Positions 17,584-28,124 of a stretch of 64,000 bases of DNA are shown in pieces. Position 1 is the stretch's first letter. Every line of letters starts with the position of its first letter. The stretch is from Cyanobacteriota bacterium (GTDB lineage: Bacteria > Cyanobacteriota > Cyanobacteriia > PCC-6307 > Cyanobiaceae): positions 1 to 64,000 of the forward strand of contig JAPLIB010000090.1 in assembly GCA_026389335.1 (NCBI GenBank). Reading direction: 5' to 3'. The notes beneath the pieces are model-generated. The model saw only the letters and a program-made list of their open reading frames with translations, was not told the DNA's origin and did no database searches. Made by a program: the position numbers and the translations under genes.

Positions 17584-18417
17584 AAGCGTCTGGCCATCAG
17601 GATGCGATCAGTTGCTGCGATCATCCAGATTCGTTGGAACGTGCATTCAGATGTCTGGCCTGAATACCTTCCATTAACTGGGGAGGGGGCATGGTCACAG
17701 GCAGCACAAACATCATGCCAGGATAGTGAGTCCTTCAAGACAGAATTGACCCCGTAAATGTTCTTCACCAGAAAAATCACACCTAGAGCGGGATGAACTC
17801 TCAATCGATTCCGGGTCCCTGGCTTTGCCTTCCTGTCTGGGCCTTTGTCCTGGAGTAAGAGCCGCAGCTGTAGGTCCCACTCACTCCATTTCAGGCTTTC
17901 TGACCCATCCCAGGCAGTTGGGAGGCCTTTCGCCGGGAGGCTTTGCAGGCCACATTCATCAGCCCCCGAACGGGTATGTAAATCTGACTTGCAGGGGGTC
18001 GTCCTGTTGGCAGCCAGGACGACCAGGAGGACAGGTCACTGGTGATCTCGATCCGCACTTAAAAGCCACTGAAGGCTATTGCCCCAGAGGGACCGTCTGA
18101 TCCGTGCAGTCAGCAACTCCAGTGGTTGAGGTGTACTCTGGCCACTCAAATCATCATCTATGGAGTTCACCTTTGGGCCAAGCAGTCAATGTGTTGTAAA
18201 AGATCTCGCGCGCAGCACTACGATTGAGCTTCAGGACTCTCGAGATGCTGCTGGCAAACAGCTGGTGGACGCGAAAAAGGCTGAGAGGCCCGATCCAAGA
18301 AGCCGGCGGCGCTCGCTTGCTGCCGTAGTTCCCAGAAGCCCATCGGGCAGAGAAGCCCTCAAAGGGCCTGGATCTCAAGCGCCAGTCTCGTTACCGTGAA
18401 GCCATTCGCTTCGCCCC
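17584..18417. other. 0.8 kb gap without a convincing gene
   Basis: No frame here shows a recognisable domain or a good ribosome binding site. The composition is less GC-rich than the neighbours, especially around 17640-17800. A minus-strand frame (18154-18378, 74 codons, containing ASSISRVLKLNRSAAREIFYN) looks more protein-like than chance and may be a fragment of a decayed gene, but I cannot name it. A strong short hairpin lies at 17997-18024. Confidence 0.5.
17997..18024. other. 10-bp perfect inverted repeat in a gene-free gap
   Basis: GGTCGTCCTG and CAGGACGACC are separated by 8 bases (TTGGCAGC). No T-run follows on either strand, so it is not a textbook terminator. It could be an RNA structural element or an operator; nothing decides between them. 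Confidence 0.45.
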
Positions 18418-20055
18418 GTGGCCCGCCGCGACCCGCCTGTTCCAGCCCAGCTGCTGGTGTTTGCCGAGCCGCTGCAACGGGATGGTCTGTTGGTCTGGTT
18501 GATGGCGGGCGATGGAGGCTGGAAGCCCGTCACCGCAGCGGAGCAACTGAACGGGGCTCCCCAGCTGGTGATCTGGAGCCTGACGACCAGTCCCGAGCCC
18601 GCGGCCCTGGCGGCCGAACTGCAGCAGTTGCAAGAGCGCTGGCAGCCTGCTCCCCTGCTGCTGTTGCTGCCCCACGGCCATCGCTATCCCACGAGCGTTC
18701 TGCTGCAACTGCCACTCCAGGGACTGCTGGAACAGCCGAATGCCGCCGGTCTGCGCCAGGCGGTGTCCACCCTGCTGGATGGCGGCCGGGTGGTGGAGCT
18801 CGGCGGCGGCGAGCCTGCGGCCGCAGGCCAGCAGGAGCCTGGAGCCCTGGGTCTGGGCCAGTGGCTATTGATCAGCGGCCTGCAGCAGATCGATGCCGAA
18901 ATCCGGCTCTGCCAGCGCCTGCTGGATCCACCACCGGCAGCCTGGCTTGCCGAGTTGTTGCTGCTGGGCCGGCTGCGGGAATTGGCGGCTGCCCGCCAGC
19001 TGCTGCTTTGGCTCTGGGGCCCTGTCGGCCTGGCCTGGCCCGCCAGTGCGACCGGGCGCCCCGAACCGCCGTCGCCTGCGACCCAGGGTGTGACCATCAC
19101 CCTGCGGCAGCGGAGTGCCGATGGTCTCTGGCAGGCGCTGCGCGAACGCCTCAACCAGTCCGCGGCAGTGGCGGCCTCGCCCGGCAGCGCCCAGTTGCTC
19201 GCCCTCGACGGCCTCCACCCCGATCGGCGCCGCGATCTGCTGCTGGCCCTGCTCGAACAGTTCGAGCAGCTGCGCCAGCGTTTGCAACACGATGGCCTCG
19301 CCGCAGACACCCTGCTGCAACGCTGGCAGGAGCTGCAGCCGGAATTACGGCGCCAGGCATTGCGACGCATGGCAGGCAGCTATGTGCAGCTGCCCTGGCA
19401 AGGCGATCTGCGCCCGGTGGCGGCAACCCTGATGGCCAGCAGTGAGTTCACCCTGCAGGACGGTGATCTGCCCGATCCGGTGCCCATGCTCGGCACCTTG
19501 ATCCAGGCCCGGCCCCTGCTGGTCGATGGGCGCCTGCTGGCACCCGATGAGCCCCAGGCGCTGCTCTATCTGGAGCTGCTGCTCAGCAATTGGCTGGTGC
19601 GCAGCGCTGAGCTCATCAGTGCTGAAGTGCTCGCCGTCTGTGCCGACTGGCCCGAATTGCGCCGTTACCTGCTGCGACCGGAGCTGCTCGCCACCCGCAA
19701 TCTCGAACGCCTGCGCAACCAGCTCAACGCTCGCCAGCGCTGGAGCAGCTGGTTCGAGCGCCCCATCCAGGTCTATGAGAGCCGCCGGCCCCTCTACCGG
19801 CTGGAGCAGGGGTCCATTCAGACGGTCGATCTGCTGGAACCGCGGGATCGGGAGTTGCGGCAACTCGGCTGGTTGCAGCAGGCCGTCACCCTGGCTCTGG
19901 AAAGCCGCGATGCCCTTGGTCCCCAGCTGCGCAGCCTGGTGCGCTGGTTGGGCACGTTGCTGGTGATGCTGCTCACCCAGGTGCTGGGTCGGGCCATTGG
20001 GCTGATCGGCCGCGGAATCCTGCAGGGCATGGGCCGCAGCGTCGGTCGCGGCTGA
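18418..20055 (+). CDS. DUF3685 / Ycf55-like protein
   Basis: This 545-residue protein has the features of the cyanobacterial DUF3685 family, related to algal plastid Ycf55. It has an N-terminal receiver-like segment (PAQLLVFAEPLQRDGLLVWLM ... LLLLPHGHRYPTSVLLQLPLQGLLE), a long Leu/Gln-rich helical middle, and a conserved C-terminus (RLYRLEQG-type, RELRQLGWLQQAVTLALESRDAL) with a hydrophobic amphipathic end (LLVMLLTQVLGRAIGLIGRGIL). The function is unknown. The receiver-like part lacks an obvious phosphorylatable Asp pocket. The GTG start gives a normal beginning and no better candidate is visible. Confidence 0.75.
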   Translation: MARRDPPVPAQLLVFAEPLQRDGLLVWLMAGDGGWKPVTAAEQLNGAPQLVIWSLTTSPEPAALAAELQQLQERWQPAPLLLLLPHGHRYPTSVLLQLPLQGLLEQPNAAGLRQAVSTLLDGGRVVELGGGEPAAAGQQEPGALGLGQWLLISGLQQIDAEIRLCQRLLDPPPAAWLAELLLLGRLRELAAARQLLLWLWGPVGLAWPASATGRPEPPSPATQGVTITLRQRSADGLWQALRERLNQSAAVAASPGSAQLLALDGLHPDRRRDLLLALLEQFEQLRQRLQHDGLAADTLLQRWQELQPELRRQALRRMAGSYVQLPWQGDLRPVAATLMASSEFTLQDGDLPDPVPMLGTLIQARPLLVDGRLLAPDEPQALLYLELLLSNWLVRSAELISAEVLAVCADWPELRRYLLRPELLATRNLERLRNQLNARQRWSSWFERPIQVYESRRPLYRLEQGSIQTVDLLEPRDRELRQLGWLQQAVTLALESRDALGPQLRSLVRWLGTLLVMLLTQVLGRAIGLIGRGILQGMGRSVGRG

Positions 20056-20098
20056 ATTTCAGGCCCCAGCCCATGGGGTCGCAGGGCACAATGACCGC

Positions 20099-20802
20099 AT
20101 GCGAGCTCCAGTCCCGGCCCTCCTGCACCCTGGCCCCACCAGCGGCCTACAAGCGGGCCCACCCCATCTCCAGCCAGCTGGTCCCATCTGCAGCCAGCGC
20201 CGGCTCCCGGGCCCGACCCTGGAGCCCACGGCCCTGAACTGCAGGTTGGCCAGGGTCTTGAGTTCCCTGCTGGCGATCGTGCTGCTCCTGGTCGGTAGCG
20301 TCAGCGCCCTGGCGGCGCCAGCTGGTGCCGCTCTGGACGACGACCGCTACGACGGCAATATCTTTGCGCTCTATGCCGGCAATGGCTCCCTGGTACCGCC
20401 CCGCAGCAACCTGGCCCAGGCCCAACTGGACGGCCGCGTTACCGTGCTCGTTTACTACCTGGACGACAGCTCCGCCAGCAAGCGCTTCGCGCCGGTGGTG
20501 TCTGAGTTGCAGCGGCTCTGGGGACAGACGATCGAACTGATCCCCCTGGTCACCGACCCCCTGCAGGACCGCCCGATCGAGGGACCAGCTGATCCGGCAG
20601 GGTACTGGAAAGGCACGATCCCCCAGGTGGTGATCTTTGATGGCAACGGCAAGCTCGTCTTCGATGCCAGCGGCCAGGTCAACGTCGATGCCATCAACAG
20701 TGTGATCAGCGATGCCACCGGCATCGCGATGGCGCCGCGCAGCGGCAACAGCACCACCGTCAGCTTCAACGAGCTCAACAGCGAAGTGGTGCCGTCCAGC
20801 TG

Positions 20803-20803
<1 letters not shown>
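20099..20803 (+). CDS. thioredoxin-like thylakoid photosystem I accumulation factor
   Basis: This protein has a hydrophobic N-terminal span ([19 protein letters not shown], ~54-72) followed by a lumenal-type thioredoxin fold ([28 protein letters not shown] ... [21 protein letters not shown]). The CxxC of thioredoxins is absent (DDSSAS at that place), so it is not a redox enzyme. The pattern matches the cyanobacterial factor needed for photosystem I accumulation in thylakoids (Slr1796-like). The ~50 residues before the membrane span are Pro-rich and may not be translated; a later start is likely. The stop overlaps the fumC ATG. Confidence 0.75.
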
Positions 20804-22227
<1,424 letters not shown>

Positions 22228-22281
22228 GCGCCATGCAAACGGCCGGCAGCCAGGACAGCAGACGCCTCGGCGCGCTGCCGC

Positions 22282-22872
22282 TCAGAACAGGTTGGTGGCC
22301 AGTTCGGCTAATTCCGAGTGCTCGTCGCGACTGCGGGTCCCATGGCCAGCCAGGGACTGGCCCTTGAAGCGCTCCACCAACCAGGTGAGGCCGTGACTTT
22401 CGGCATCCACATAGATAGGGATGATCGATCGGATAAGTGTCACCGGTGAGCACGATTTTCGTGCCCTGTCCCACCCGGGGCACGATCGTTTTCACTTCAT
22501 GGGGTTTGAGGCTATGAGCCTCATCCACCACCATGTACTGGCGGTGAATTGAACGGCCACGGATAGAACTAATTGCCTCCACTTCCAGCGGCTCCATGCC
22601 CTTGGCCTTGATGCTCAGGTTGGTGTCCTTGGTCACCGGCACCACGGGGGGCTGACGGCCCATCACCTCCTGCTGCCGTTGCTCCAGGGCCACGGCCAGG
22701 ATGTTGTTGTCGCCATTGCCACCACGCACCGCGCGTCGAGGCTCACCCCCCTCCGCCAGGTTTGCCTGCTGCCGGAAGTGATCCAGCAGTCGCGAGATCT
22801 GGCGGGCATCGCGCCCCTTTCGGAGGGGTCGTGCCGCCGAACGTTGGTGTCGAGGACGAAGGTTTTGCGCAT
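22282..22872 (-). pseudogene. collapsed PIN-PhoH family ATPase gene
   Basis: Pieces of one protein appear in changing frames along the minus strand. The PIN-domain start MRKTFVLDTNV begins at 22872. Next come RLLDHFRQQANLAEG, GDNNILAVALEQRQQEVMGR and VPVTKDTNLSIKAKGM. The text then jumps to LEVEAISSIRGRSIHRQYMVVDEAHSLKPHEVKTIVPRVGQGTKIVLTGD (PhoH Walker B region), and the normal end DEHSELAELATNLF stops at 22282. Intact relatives are about 450 residues; here under 200 codons remain, with the Walker A part missing and at least two frameshifts. The loss is too large for sequencing error, so this is a true pseudogene. Confidence 0.85.
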
Positions 22873-22961
22873 GCCAGTCGACCTGCCGGTGCCCTGCCTG
22901 GGAACTTCGGACCGCCGCCCCATCTACGCTCCGGCAGTTCGCGACCCGTTGGGTTTCAGGC

Positions 22962-24140
22962 TTGCCGCTCCCGATCTCCCTCTTTCTCGTTCTGCTGCTG
23001 CTGTTCGGCCTCAGCCTGCTGGGGCTGGAGTTACGCCACCGACTGCGCCCGGCCTCGCCACTGCGCCTGCTGCCCGGACCCTTCCAAGTGAAACGCAAGG
23101 CCCAGGGGCTGGAGCTCACGGGCGAGATCACGATCCGCAACCCCCATGGCCAGATGGAGGTGTTCGTGCCGGAGATCAGCGTGCAGCCCGTCTTGCTGGG
23201 CCGGGCCGATCTCACCGAGGTGCGCTCGGAGGTGCGCCTCACGCCACTCCATCCCGATGAGGAAGCTCGCCCTGACCATTACTGGGCCGCTTACATCGTC
23301 AAAGCCCACAAAAGTACAGCTGTTCATCTGCGCATCAACCTGATTGGACCAGCCGGCACCGACCTCGAAGGTCTGGTCGATACGGTGTGGCTCGACATCC
23401 AGTGGATCAACTACGGACCCTTCGGTCGGTTGCTGCGCCGGGACGGGATTCTGGTGCCGGTGCAGAAACCGGAGCCGACGCCGGCGGCGATCGCCAGCTG
23501 GCGCGAAGGCGACCACTGCCGAGTGCTGCCGGTGCGCACCCACCTGCTTGGCGTGCTCGACGATCCCCAGCAGGTGTTGGAGCACTACACCGGCCATCTG
23601 CTGCAGCCCGGTGATGTGCTCACCATTGGCGAGACACCGCTGGCCGTGATGCAGGGCCGCTACCACCATCCCTCGACGGTGGAACCTTCGATGCTGTCGC
23701 GCCTGCTCTGCCGGGTGTTCCACCCCACCAGCAGCCTGGCGACCGCCTGCGGACTGCAGACCCTGATCGACATCGTGGGGCCGGCCCGGGTGCTCTGTGC
23801 CTGGTTGGCGGGAAGTGGCTTGAAACTGATCGGGATCAAAGGCGGCTTCTACCGCCTGGCCGGCGATCAGGCCCGCTTGATTGACGATGTCACCGGCACT
23901 ACCCCTCCCTATGACCAGACCCTGGTGCTCGGTCCAGATGCGCCCGAACTGTTCTGCAATCGCGTTGCTTCGGCCCTTGGGGTGGCCGTGGCGGTGGTGG
24001 ATGTCAATGACCTGGGTCGGGTGAAGGTGCTGGCCAGCAGCCGGAACTGTGACGAGGCCCTGTTGCAGAGGGCCCTCAAGCCCAATCCAGCCGGCAACGC
24101 CAACGAGCGCACACCACTGGTGCTGGTGCGTCCAGCCTAA
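22962..24140 (+). CDS. F420-0:gamma-glutamyl ligase (CofE)-like membrane-anchored protein
   Basis: This 392-residue protein starts with a membrane span (PLPISLFLVLLLLFGLSLLGLEL). The body resembles the CofE-like domain (VRTHLLGVLDDPQQVLEHYTGHLLQPGDVLTIGETPLAVMQGRY ... GLKLIGIKGGFYRLAG ... DLGRVKVLASS). CofE adds glutamates to coenzyme F420, but cyanobacteria of this type are not known to use F420 widely, so the substrate may differ. It reads TTG at 22962; no ATG lies near. It is oriented head-to-head with the phoH remnant and may share that promoter region. Confidence 0.7.
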   Translation: MPLPISLFLVLLLLFGLSLLGLELRHRLRPASPLRLLPGPFQVKRKAQGLELTGEITIRNPHGQMEVFVPEISVQPVLLGRADLTEVRSEVRLTPLHPDEEARPDHYWAAYIVKAHKSTAVHLRINLIGPAGTDLEGLVDTVWLDIQWINYGPFGRLLRRDGILVPVQKPEPTPAAIASWREGDHCRVLPVRTHLLGVLDDPQQVLEHYTGHLLQPGDVLTIGETPLAVMQGRYHHPSTVEPSMLSRLLCRVFHPTSSLATACGLQTLIDIVGPARVLCAWLAGSGLKLIGIKGGFYRLAGDQARLIDDVTGTTPPYDQTLVLGPDAPELFCNRVASALGVAVAVVDVNDLGRVKVLASSRNCDEALLQRALKPNPAGNANERTPLVLVRPA

Positions 24141-24210
24141 AGTCGCGGCTAAGGGTTCCTGTTTTTCCTCACAACCGCCTTTCTTGCTGCCTGTGCCTTC
24201 CCCGATCACG

Positions 24211-25320
24211 ATGTCAGTGCCGGGCCAACCGGTCGAGGCGGGGGGACCGGCAGCCAATAGCGCTCACTGGAGTATTCAACCGTTGCAGGGATGGCATCTG
24301 CCCCTGCTGGATGACTCTGCCTTCCTACCGCTCCAGTCCCTGCTGCAACGCAACCTGCTGCTGTCGTTGCCTGAGCGGCTGCTCACCGCCCTGGTTCACC
24401 GTCCGCCCTTGGCAGCCGACGTACTGGTGGCTCTGCGAATCCTGCCTTCCGGGCGCCACCAGGTGCTGGGCCTGATCATCTGCCGTCGCCTCAACCGCAG
24501 TGGCACCAGCTGGCAGGTGGACCATCTGCGGCTCGCCCTTGGGCCCCTGGACGACCCGGCGGCGCCAAATCGCCACGCCGTGGCTGCTGCCCTGCTGCGC
24601 GAGGCGATCCAGCGGGCTCGCAGCGCCACCAGCTGGATCGCCACTGCCTCCAGCCTCGACAGCACCCGCCTGGCGGTACTGCGTGAACAAGGCTTCCAGC
24701 CGCAGCGCACCGATCAGTTCTGGAGCTGGCAGGCCGATCGCGCCACCAGCACCAGCCCGTCGGCCCTGCCGGCCCAGCTGCAACTGCGCTCACTGAATCG
24801 GCGCAGTGCTTCCCTGCTTTGGCATCTCGAACAGGCAACCTGCCCCGCCCAGCTGCGCCAGCTGCTGGATCGCCGCATCGAAGACCTGCTTGATCAGAGC
24901 GGCAACCGCGGCTGGCTGCTGGTGGACACCAGCCGTAATGAAGCGGTGGCCGGTGTGCGCTGGCTGGCTGACCAGCCCGGTGGTGGCCAGCGGGTGGAGT
25001 TCACGCTGCATCCGGCCTGGCTGCATCTGCTCGGCCAGGCGGGTGAGTTGCTGCTGCGCCGCTACGCCGCACCGGGATCCACCCTCTGGCTGGTCAGTGA
25101 TGTGGCGGATACGGCCCGCCATGAGTGGCTGCAGCGGCTCGGTGCCGAGCCCCAGGGCGAGCAGGTGCTGATGGCCCGCAGTGTCTGGCGCCGCCATGGC
25201 CCCCAGCCGGCGGAGCGTGCCGTCCGCAGGCTTGAGGCCGTTTTGGAACAATTCCAGCCGGGGCGCCGGCCCCTGCCCACGCCGGTGGGTCCCCTGGGCA
25301 GCGGGCCCTGCCAGCTCTGA
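24211..25320 (+). CDS. GNAT-like uncharacterised protein
   Basis: This ~369-residue protein is conserved in appearance, with an acetyltransferase-like flavour. The N-terminal half (LLQRNLLLSLPERLLTALVHRPPLAADVLVALRI ... LGLIICRRLNRSGTSWQVDHLRLAL ... ALLREAIQRARS...WIATASSLDSTRLAVLREQGFQPQR) resembles a GNAT core. The second half (LVDTSRNEAVAGVRWLADQ, LVSDVADTARHEWLQRLGAEP) resembles another. A bi-lobed GNAT-like protein is therefore inferred; no substrate can be given. ATG 24211 is used; GTG 24193 is possible. It runs into ruvX (66-base gap), probably one transcript. Confidence 0.6.
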   Translation: MSVPGQPVEAGGPAANSAHWSIQPLQGWHLPLLDDSAFLPLQSLLQRNLLLSLPERLLTALVHRPPLAADVLVALRILPSGRHQVLGLIICRRLNRSGTSWQVDHLRLALGPLDDPAAPNRHAVAAALLREAIQRARSATSWIATASSLDSTRLAVLREQGFQPQRTDQFWSWQADRATSTSPSALPAQLQLRSLNRRSASLLWHLEQATCPAQLRQLLDRRIEDLLDQSGNRGWLLVDTSRNEAVAGVRWLADQPGGGQRVEFTLHPAWLHLLGQAGELLLRRYAAPGSTLWLVSDVADTARHEWLQRLGAEPQGEQVLMARSVWRRHGPQPAERAVRRLEAVLEQFQPGRRPLPTPVGPLGSGPCQL

Positions 25321-25385
25321 CGCAGCCTGCCGCCACGGAAGCATCGGGAGGCCTGGCCCCGGATCACCCTGTAGCGATCGGATGC

Positions 25386-25874
25386 GTGCTGGGACCCTGC
25401 TCGGCCCTGGCTCTGGATGTGGGTCAGCGGCGCATCGGCCTGGCCGGTTGTGACGCCCTCGGCCTGACGGTCACCCCCCTGCCCGCCCTGCTGCGGGGCC
25501 CGTTTGAACGGGATCTGCGCCATCTCCAGGCCCTGTTGCAGCAGCGGCGGGTGCAGGCCCTGGTGATTGGCCTGCCCCTGGACGACGCCCAGCAACCGAC
25601 CCGCCAGGCGCTGCATTGCCGGCGCTACGGGTTGCGGCTGGGACGGGCCCTGCTTGCCGTCGGCCTGAATCTGCCACTGGCCTGGGTGAACGAGCACAGC
25701 AGCAGCTGGGCCGCCGCTGAACGCTTCGGCCTGCATGGCGATCGCAGTGGCCGCCTTGATAGTGCCGCCGCCATGCTGCTGCTCGAACAATGGCTCGCCG
25801 ATGGTCCTGCGGCCGAACCGGTCGTAACGGCGACCATCGCCAGCGGACAGCGGCCGGTCGTTGCTCCATTCTGA
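25386..25874 (+). CDS. ruvX: RuvX/YqgF family putative pre-16S rRNA nuclease
   Basis: This 162-residue RNase H-fold protein opens with ALALDVGQRRIGLAGCD (first catalytic Asp). It continues with VQALVIGLPLDD, a second acidic strand (LAWVNEHSSSWAA with Glu) and RLDSAAAMLLLEQWLA (final Asp). The YqgF family processes the 5' end of 16S rRNA and is often called a Holliday junction resolvase homologue. Start is GTG 25386; an ATG 4 bases upstream is in another frame. It is followed 19 bases later by the DUF3727 gene, and the run ruvX-DUF3727-yqeG-proB is close to contiguous. Confidence 0.88.
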   Translation: MLGPCSALALDVGQRRIGLAGCDALGLTVTPLPALLRGPFERDLRHLQALLQQRRVQALVIGLPLDDAQQPTRQALHCRRYGLRLGRALLAVGLNLPLAWVNEHSSSWAAAERFGLHGDRSGRLDSAAAMLLLEQWLADGPAAEPVVTATIASGQRPVVAPF

Positions 25875-25893
25875 GTCGACACGCACCTGCCCC

Positions 25894-26448
25894 ATGACTG
25901 CCGAGTCCTCTGCCACGCCGGCCTCTGGAGATGTGCCCACCCTGGTGGTTCGCGACAGCAACGGCCGTCAGCTGCTCTGTTTTCTCGAGGAACTGATCCC
26001 CCTCGATGGTCACGACTATGCCCTGCTCACCCCGGTGGACACCCCGGTCTGCCTGTTCCGCCTCGGCGAAGATGAAGACGAACCGGAACTGATCGAAACC
26101 CTCGAAGCCTCTGAGCCGGTGCTCTCCGTGGCCGATGTGGTGCTGCAGGAACACGACCTCACTCTGGTGCGTTCGGCCATCACCCTCACCGTCAGCGGCG
26201 AACTGGATGAACCCGACCCCGACGATCTCGATGAGGACGACGAGGCCGACGAGGAGAGCGAGACCTACGAGCTGCTGGTCAGCTTCATGGCCGGAGAGCA
26301 GGAATATGGTCTGTACATTCCGCTCGATCCCTTTTTCGTGGTGGCCCGGCTCAACGGCAGCGAGGCGATCCTGGTTGAGGGTGAGGAGTTCGACCGGGTG
26401 CAGGGACGGATTGAGGCGGAGCTCGAAGAGCGGGAGCTGGGCGACTGA
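25894..26448 (+). CDS. DUF3727 family protein
   Basis: This 184-residue acidic protein has PTLVVRDSNGRQLLCFLEELIPLDGHDYALLTPVDTPV, then an Asp/Glu-rich stretch (PDPDDLDEDDEADEESE), then YGLYIPLDPFFVVARLNGSEAILVEGEEFDRV. This is the DUF1292/DUF3727 pattern shared by cyanobacteria and plastids. The function is unknown. ATG 25894 is used because similarity begins a few residues later. The TGA overlaps the ATG of the next gene (TGATGATG), indicating translational coupling to the HAD phosphatase. Confidence 0.8.
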   Translation: MTAESSATPASGDVPTLVVRDSNGRQLLCFLEELIPLDGHDYALLTPVDTPVCLFRLGEDEDEPELIETLEASEPVLSVADVVLQEHDLTLVRSAITLTVSGELDEPDPDDLDEDDEADEESETYELLVSFMAGEQEYGLYIPLDPFFVVARLNGSEAILVEGEEFDRVQGRIEAELEERELGD

Positions 26449-26957
26449 TGATGCGGCAGCTGCTCACCCCCGACTGGCTGGCGACCACCACCCTGGCCCA
26501 GTTGCCGCTGGAGCAGCTGCTCGATCGCGGCATCCGCGCCCTGGTGCTCGATGTGGACAGCACCCTGCTGCCAAGGCGCTGCACAGAGATCCCGCCTGTG
26601 GCTGATCAATGGCTGCGCCATGCCCTGCTGCAGCTGCCGATTCACCTGCTGAGTAACAATCCTTCGCGTCACCGAATCGGCTCCGTCGCCAACCGGCTGG
26701 GGTTGCCGTACACCACTGCAGCGGGAAAACCCCGCCGTTCAGCCCTGCGGCGAGTGCTGCAGGATCTCGGCTTGCCGCCATCCCAGGTGGCCCTGGTGGG
26801 GGATCGCATCTTCACCGACGTGCTGGTGGGCAATCGCCTCGGTCTGTTCACCGTGCTGGTGAAGCCGATCGATCCGGAAGGCCTGCCCTGCCGCCATGAC
26901 CGCCTGCAGAACCTGGAACTGCGCCTGGCCCGCTGGATGGGCACCGGCCCACGCTGA
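26448..26957 (+). CDS. YqeG-type HAD IIIA phosphatase
   Basis: This 169-residue HAD-superfamily protein has nucleophile motif I DVDST (D35-T39), motif II LLSNNPS, a Lys in AGKPRRSAL and motif III VGDRIFTDVLVGNRLG. The short length and DVDSTLLP fit the YqeG/subclass IIIA group, which includes phosphatidylglycerophosphatases (Gep4/PgpP). In cyanobacteria and plastids this makes a role in phosphatidylglycerol synthesis plausible, pairing with the pgsA-like enzyme at 14385. The substrate is inferred. The start and stop overlap neighbouring genes (TGATG on both sides). Confidence 0.82.
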   Translation: MMRQLLTPDWLATTTLAQLPLEQLLDRGIRALVLDVDSTLLPRRCTEIPPVADQWLRHALLQLPIHLLSNNPSRHRIGSVANRLGLPYTTAAGKPRRSALRRVLQDLGLPPSQVALVGDRIFTDVLVGNRLGLFTVLVKPIDPEGLPCRHDRLQNLELRLARWMGTGPR

Positions 26958-28084
26958 TGGGGGACAACACGACCGCTCCTGTTCGCCGCGTCATCAAGGT
27001 GGGCACCAGCCTGCTGCGGGGTGATGCCGATCGCCCCACCGCCGCTGTTATCGCCGACTTGGCGACCACCTTGAGCCGTCAGCAGCGCCACGGTGAACGC
27101 CTTGCCCTGGTCACCAGTGGTGCCGTCGGTCTGGGCTGTGAGCTGCTGAAGATTGAAAAGCGCCCTACAGAAGTGGCCGCCCTGCAGGCCGCCGCCGCCG
27201 TGGGCCAGGGCCGGTTGATGGCCCTGTATCAGGACGCCTTCGCGCTCCGCGGCCTCACCGTGGCCCAGGTGCTGCTCACCCGCGGCGATCTGGCCTCCCG
27301 GCGCCGCTATCAGCGGGCCTGTCGCACCCTGGAACAACTGCTGGAGTGGGGCGTGGTGCCGATCGTCAACGAAAACGACACCCTCGCCACCGACGAGTTG
27401 CGCTTCGGCGACAACGACACCCTCTCGGCCCTGGTGGCGGTGGCGATCGGCGCTGACGAGCTGGTGCTGCTCACCGATGTCGACAGCCTCTACTCCGGCG
27501 ATCCCCGCACCGACGCCCAGGCCAGTCCGATCGCTGAAGTCCGCAATATGGCTGAGCTTGAACGCTTGCGCGGCGTCGCCAGCGGCGGCGGCCAGTGGGG
27601 CACCGGCGGCATGACCACCAAACTCACCGCCGCCCGGATCGCCACCTCCAGTGGCATCCGGGTGCGCCTGGCCGATGGCCGCGATCCTGCCGTGCTGGAA
27701 GCGTTACTGGCCGGCGAGACCTTGGGCACCTTGTTCCAGCCGAGTCCCACCCCCCTCACCGATCGCAAGGGCTGGCTGGCCCATGCGCTGCTGCCCAAGG
27801 GCACTCTGCGCATCGATCAGGGTGCCGAACGGGCTCTGGTCGAGCGCGGCGCGTCGTTGCTGGCCGTGGGCATCCAGGCGGTGGAGGGCCTGTTCGAGCG
27901 CGGTGAAGCGGTGCGGGTGCTCGCCAGCGACGGCCGCGAACTGGCGCGGGGACTGAGCAGTTTCAACAGTCAGGAGCTCACCTCGATCATTGGCCTGGGC
28001 ACCAGCGAGATCCGCCGCCGGCTGGGGGACGTGGGTGATGCGGTGATCCACCGCGACCAACTGGTGCTCGTCACCAACGGCTGA
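26957..28084 (+). CDS. proB: glutamate 5-kinase ProB
   Basis: This 375-residue enzyme makes gamma-glutamyl phosphate, the first step of proline synthesis. The amino-acid kinase domain shows VIKVGTSLL, LVTSGAVGLGCELL, GVVPIVNENDTLATDELRFGDNDTLSALVA and LLTDVDSLYSGDPR. A C-terminal PUA domain follows (~285-370, GTLRIDQGAERALVERGASLLAVGI). The PUA domain and GDND motif separate it from other amino-acid kinases. It is the last gene of a run with overlapping starts (ruvX onward). proA is not in the window. Confidence 0.95.
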   Translation: MGDNTTAPVRRVIKVGTSLLRGDADRPTAAVIADLATTLSRQQRHGERLALVTSGAVGLGCELLKIEKRPTEVAALQAAAAVGQGRLMALYQDAFALRGLTVAQVLLTRGDLASRRRYQRACRTLEQLLEWGVVPIVNENDTLATDELRFGDNDTLSALVAVAIGADELVLLTDVDSLYSGDPRTDAQASPIAEVRNMAELERLRGVASGGGQWGTGGMTTKLTAARIATSSGIRVRLADGRDPAVLEALLAGETLGTLFQPSPTPLTDRKGWLAHALLPKGTLRIDQGAERALVERGASLLAVGIQAVEGLFERGEAVRVLASDGRELARGLSSFNSQELTSIIGLGTSEIRRRLGDVGDAVIHRDQLVLVTNG

Positions 28085-28124
28085 GCGCTGGCCCTACGAT
28101 CCGGCCCGATTTGGACACCGGTGA

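Noticed and set aside
18154-18378. 74-codon minus-strand frame with ASSISRVLKLNRSAAREIFYN
   Set aside because: Looks partly protein-like but no family is recognised and no start signal is good; kept only as a remark in the gap entry.
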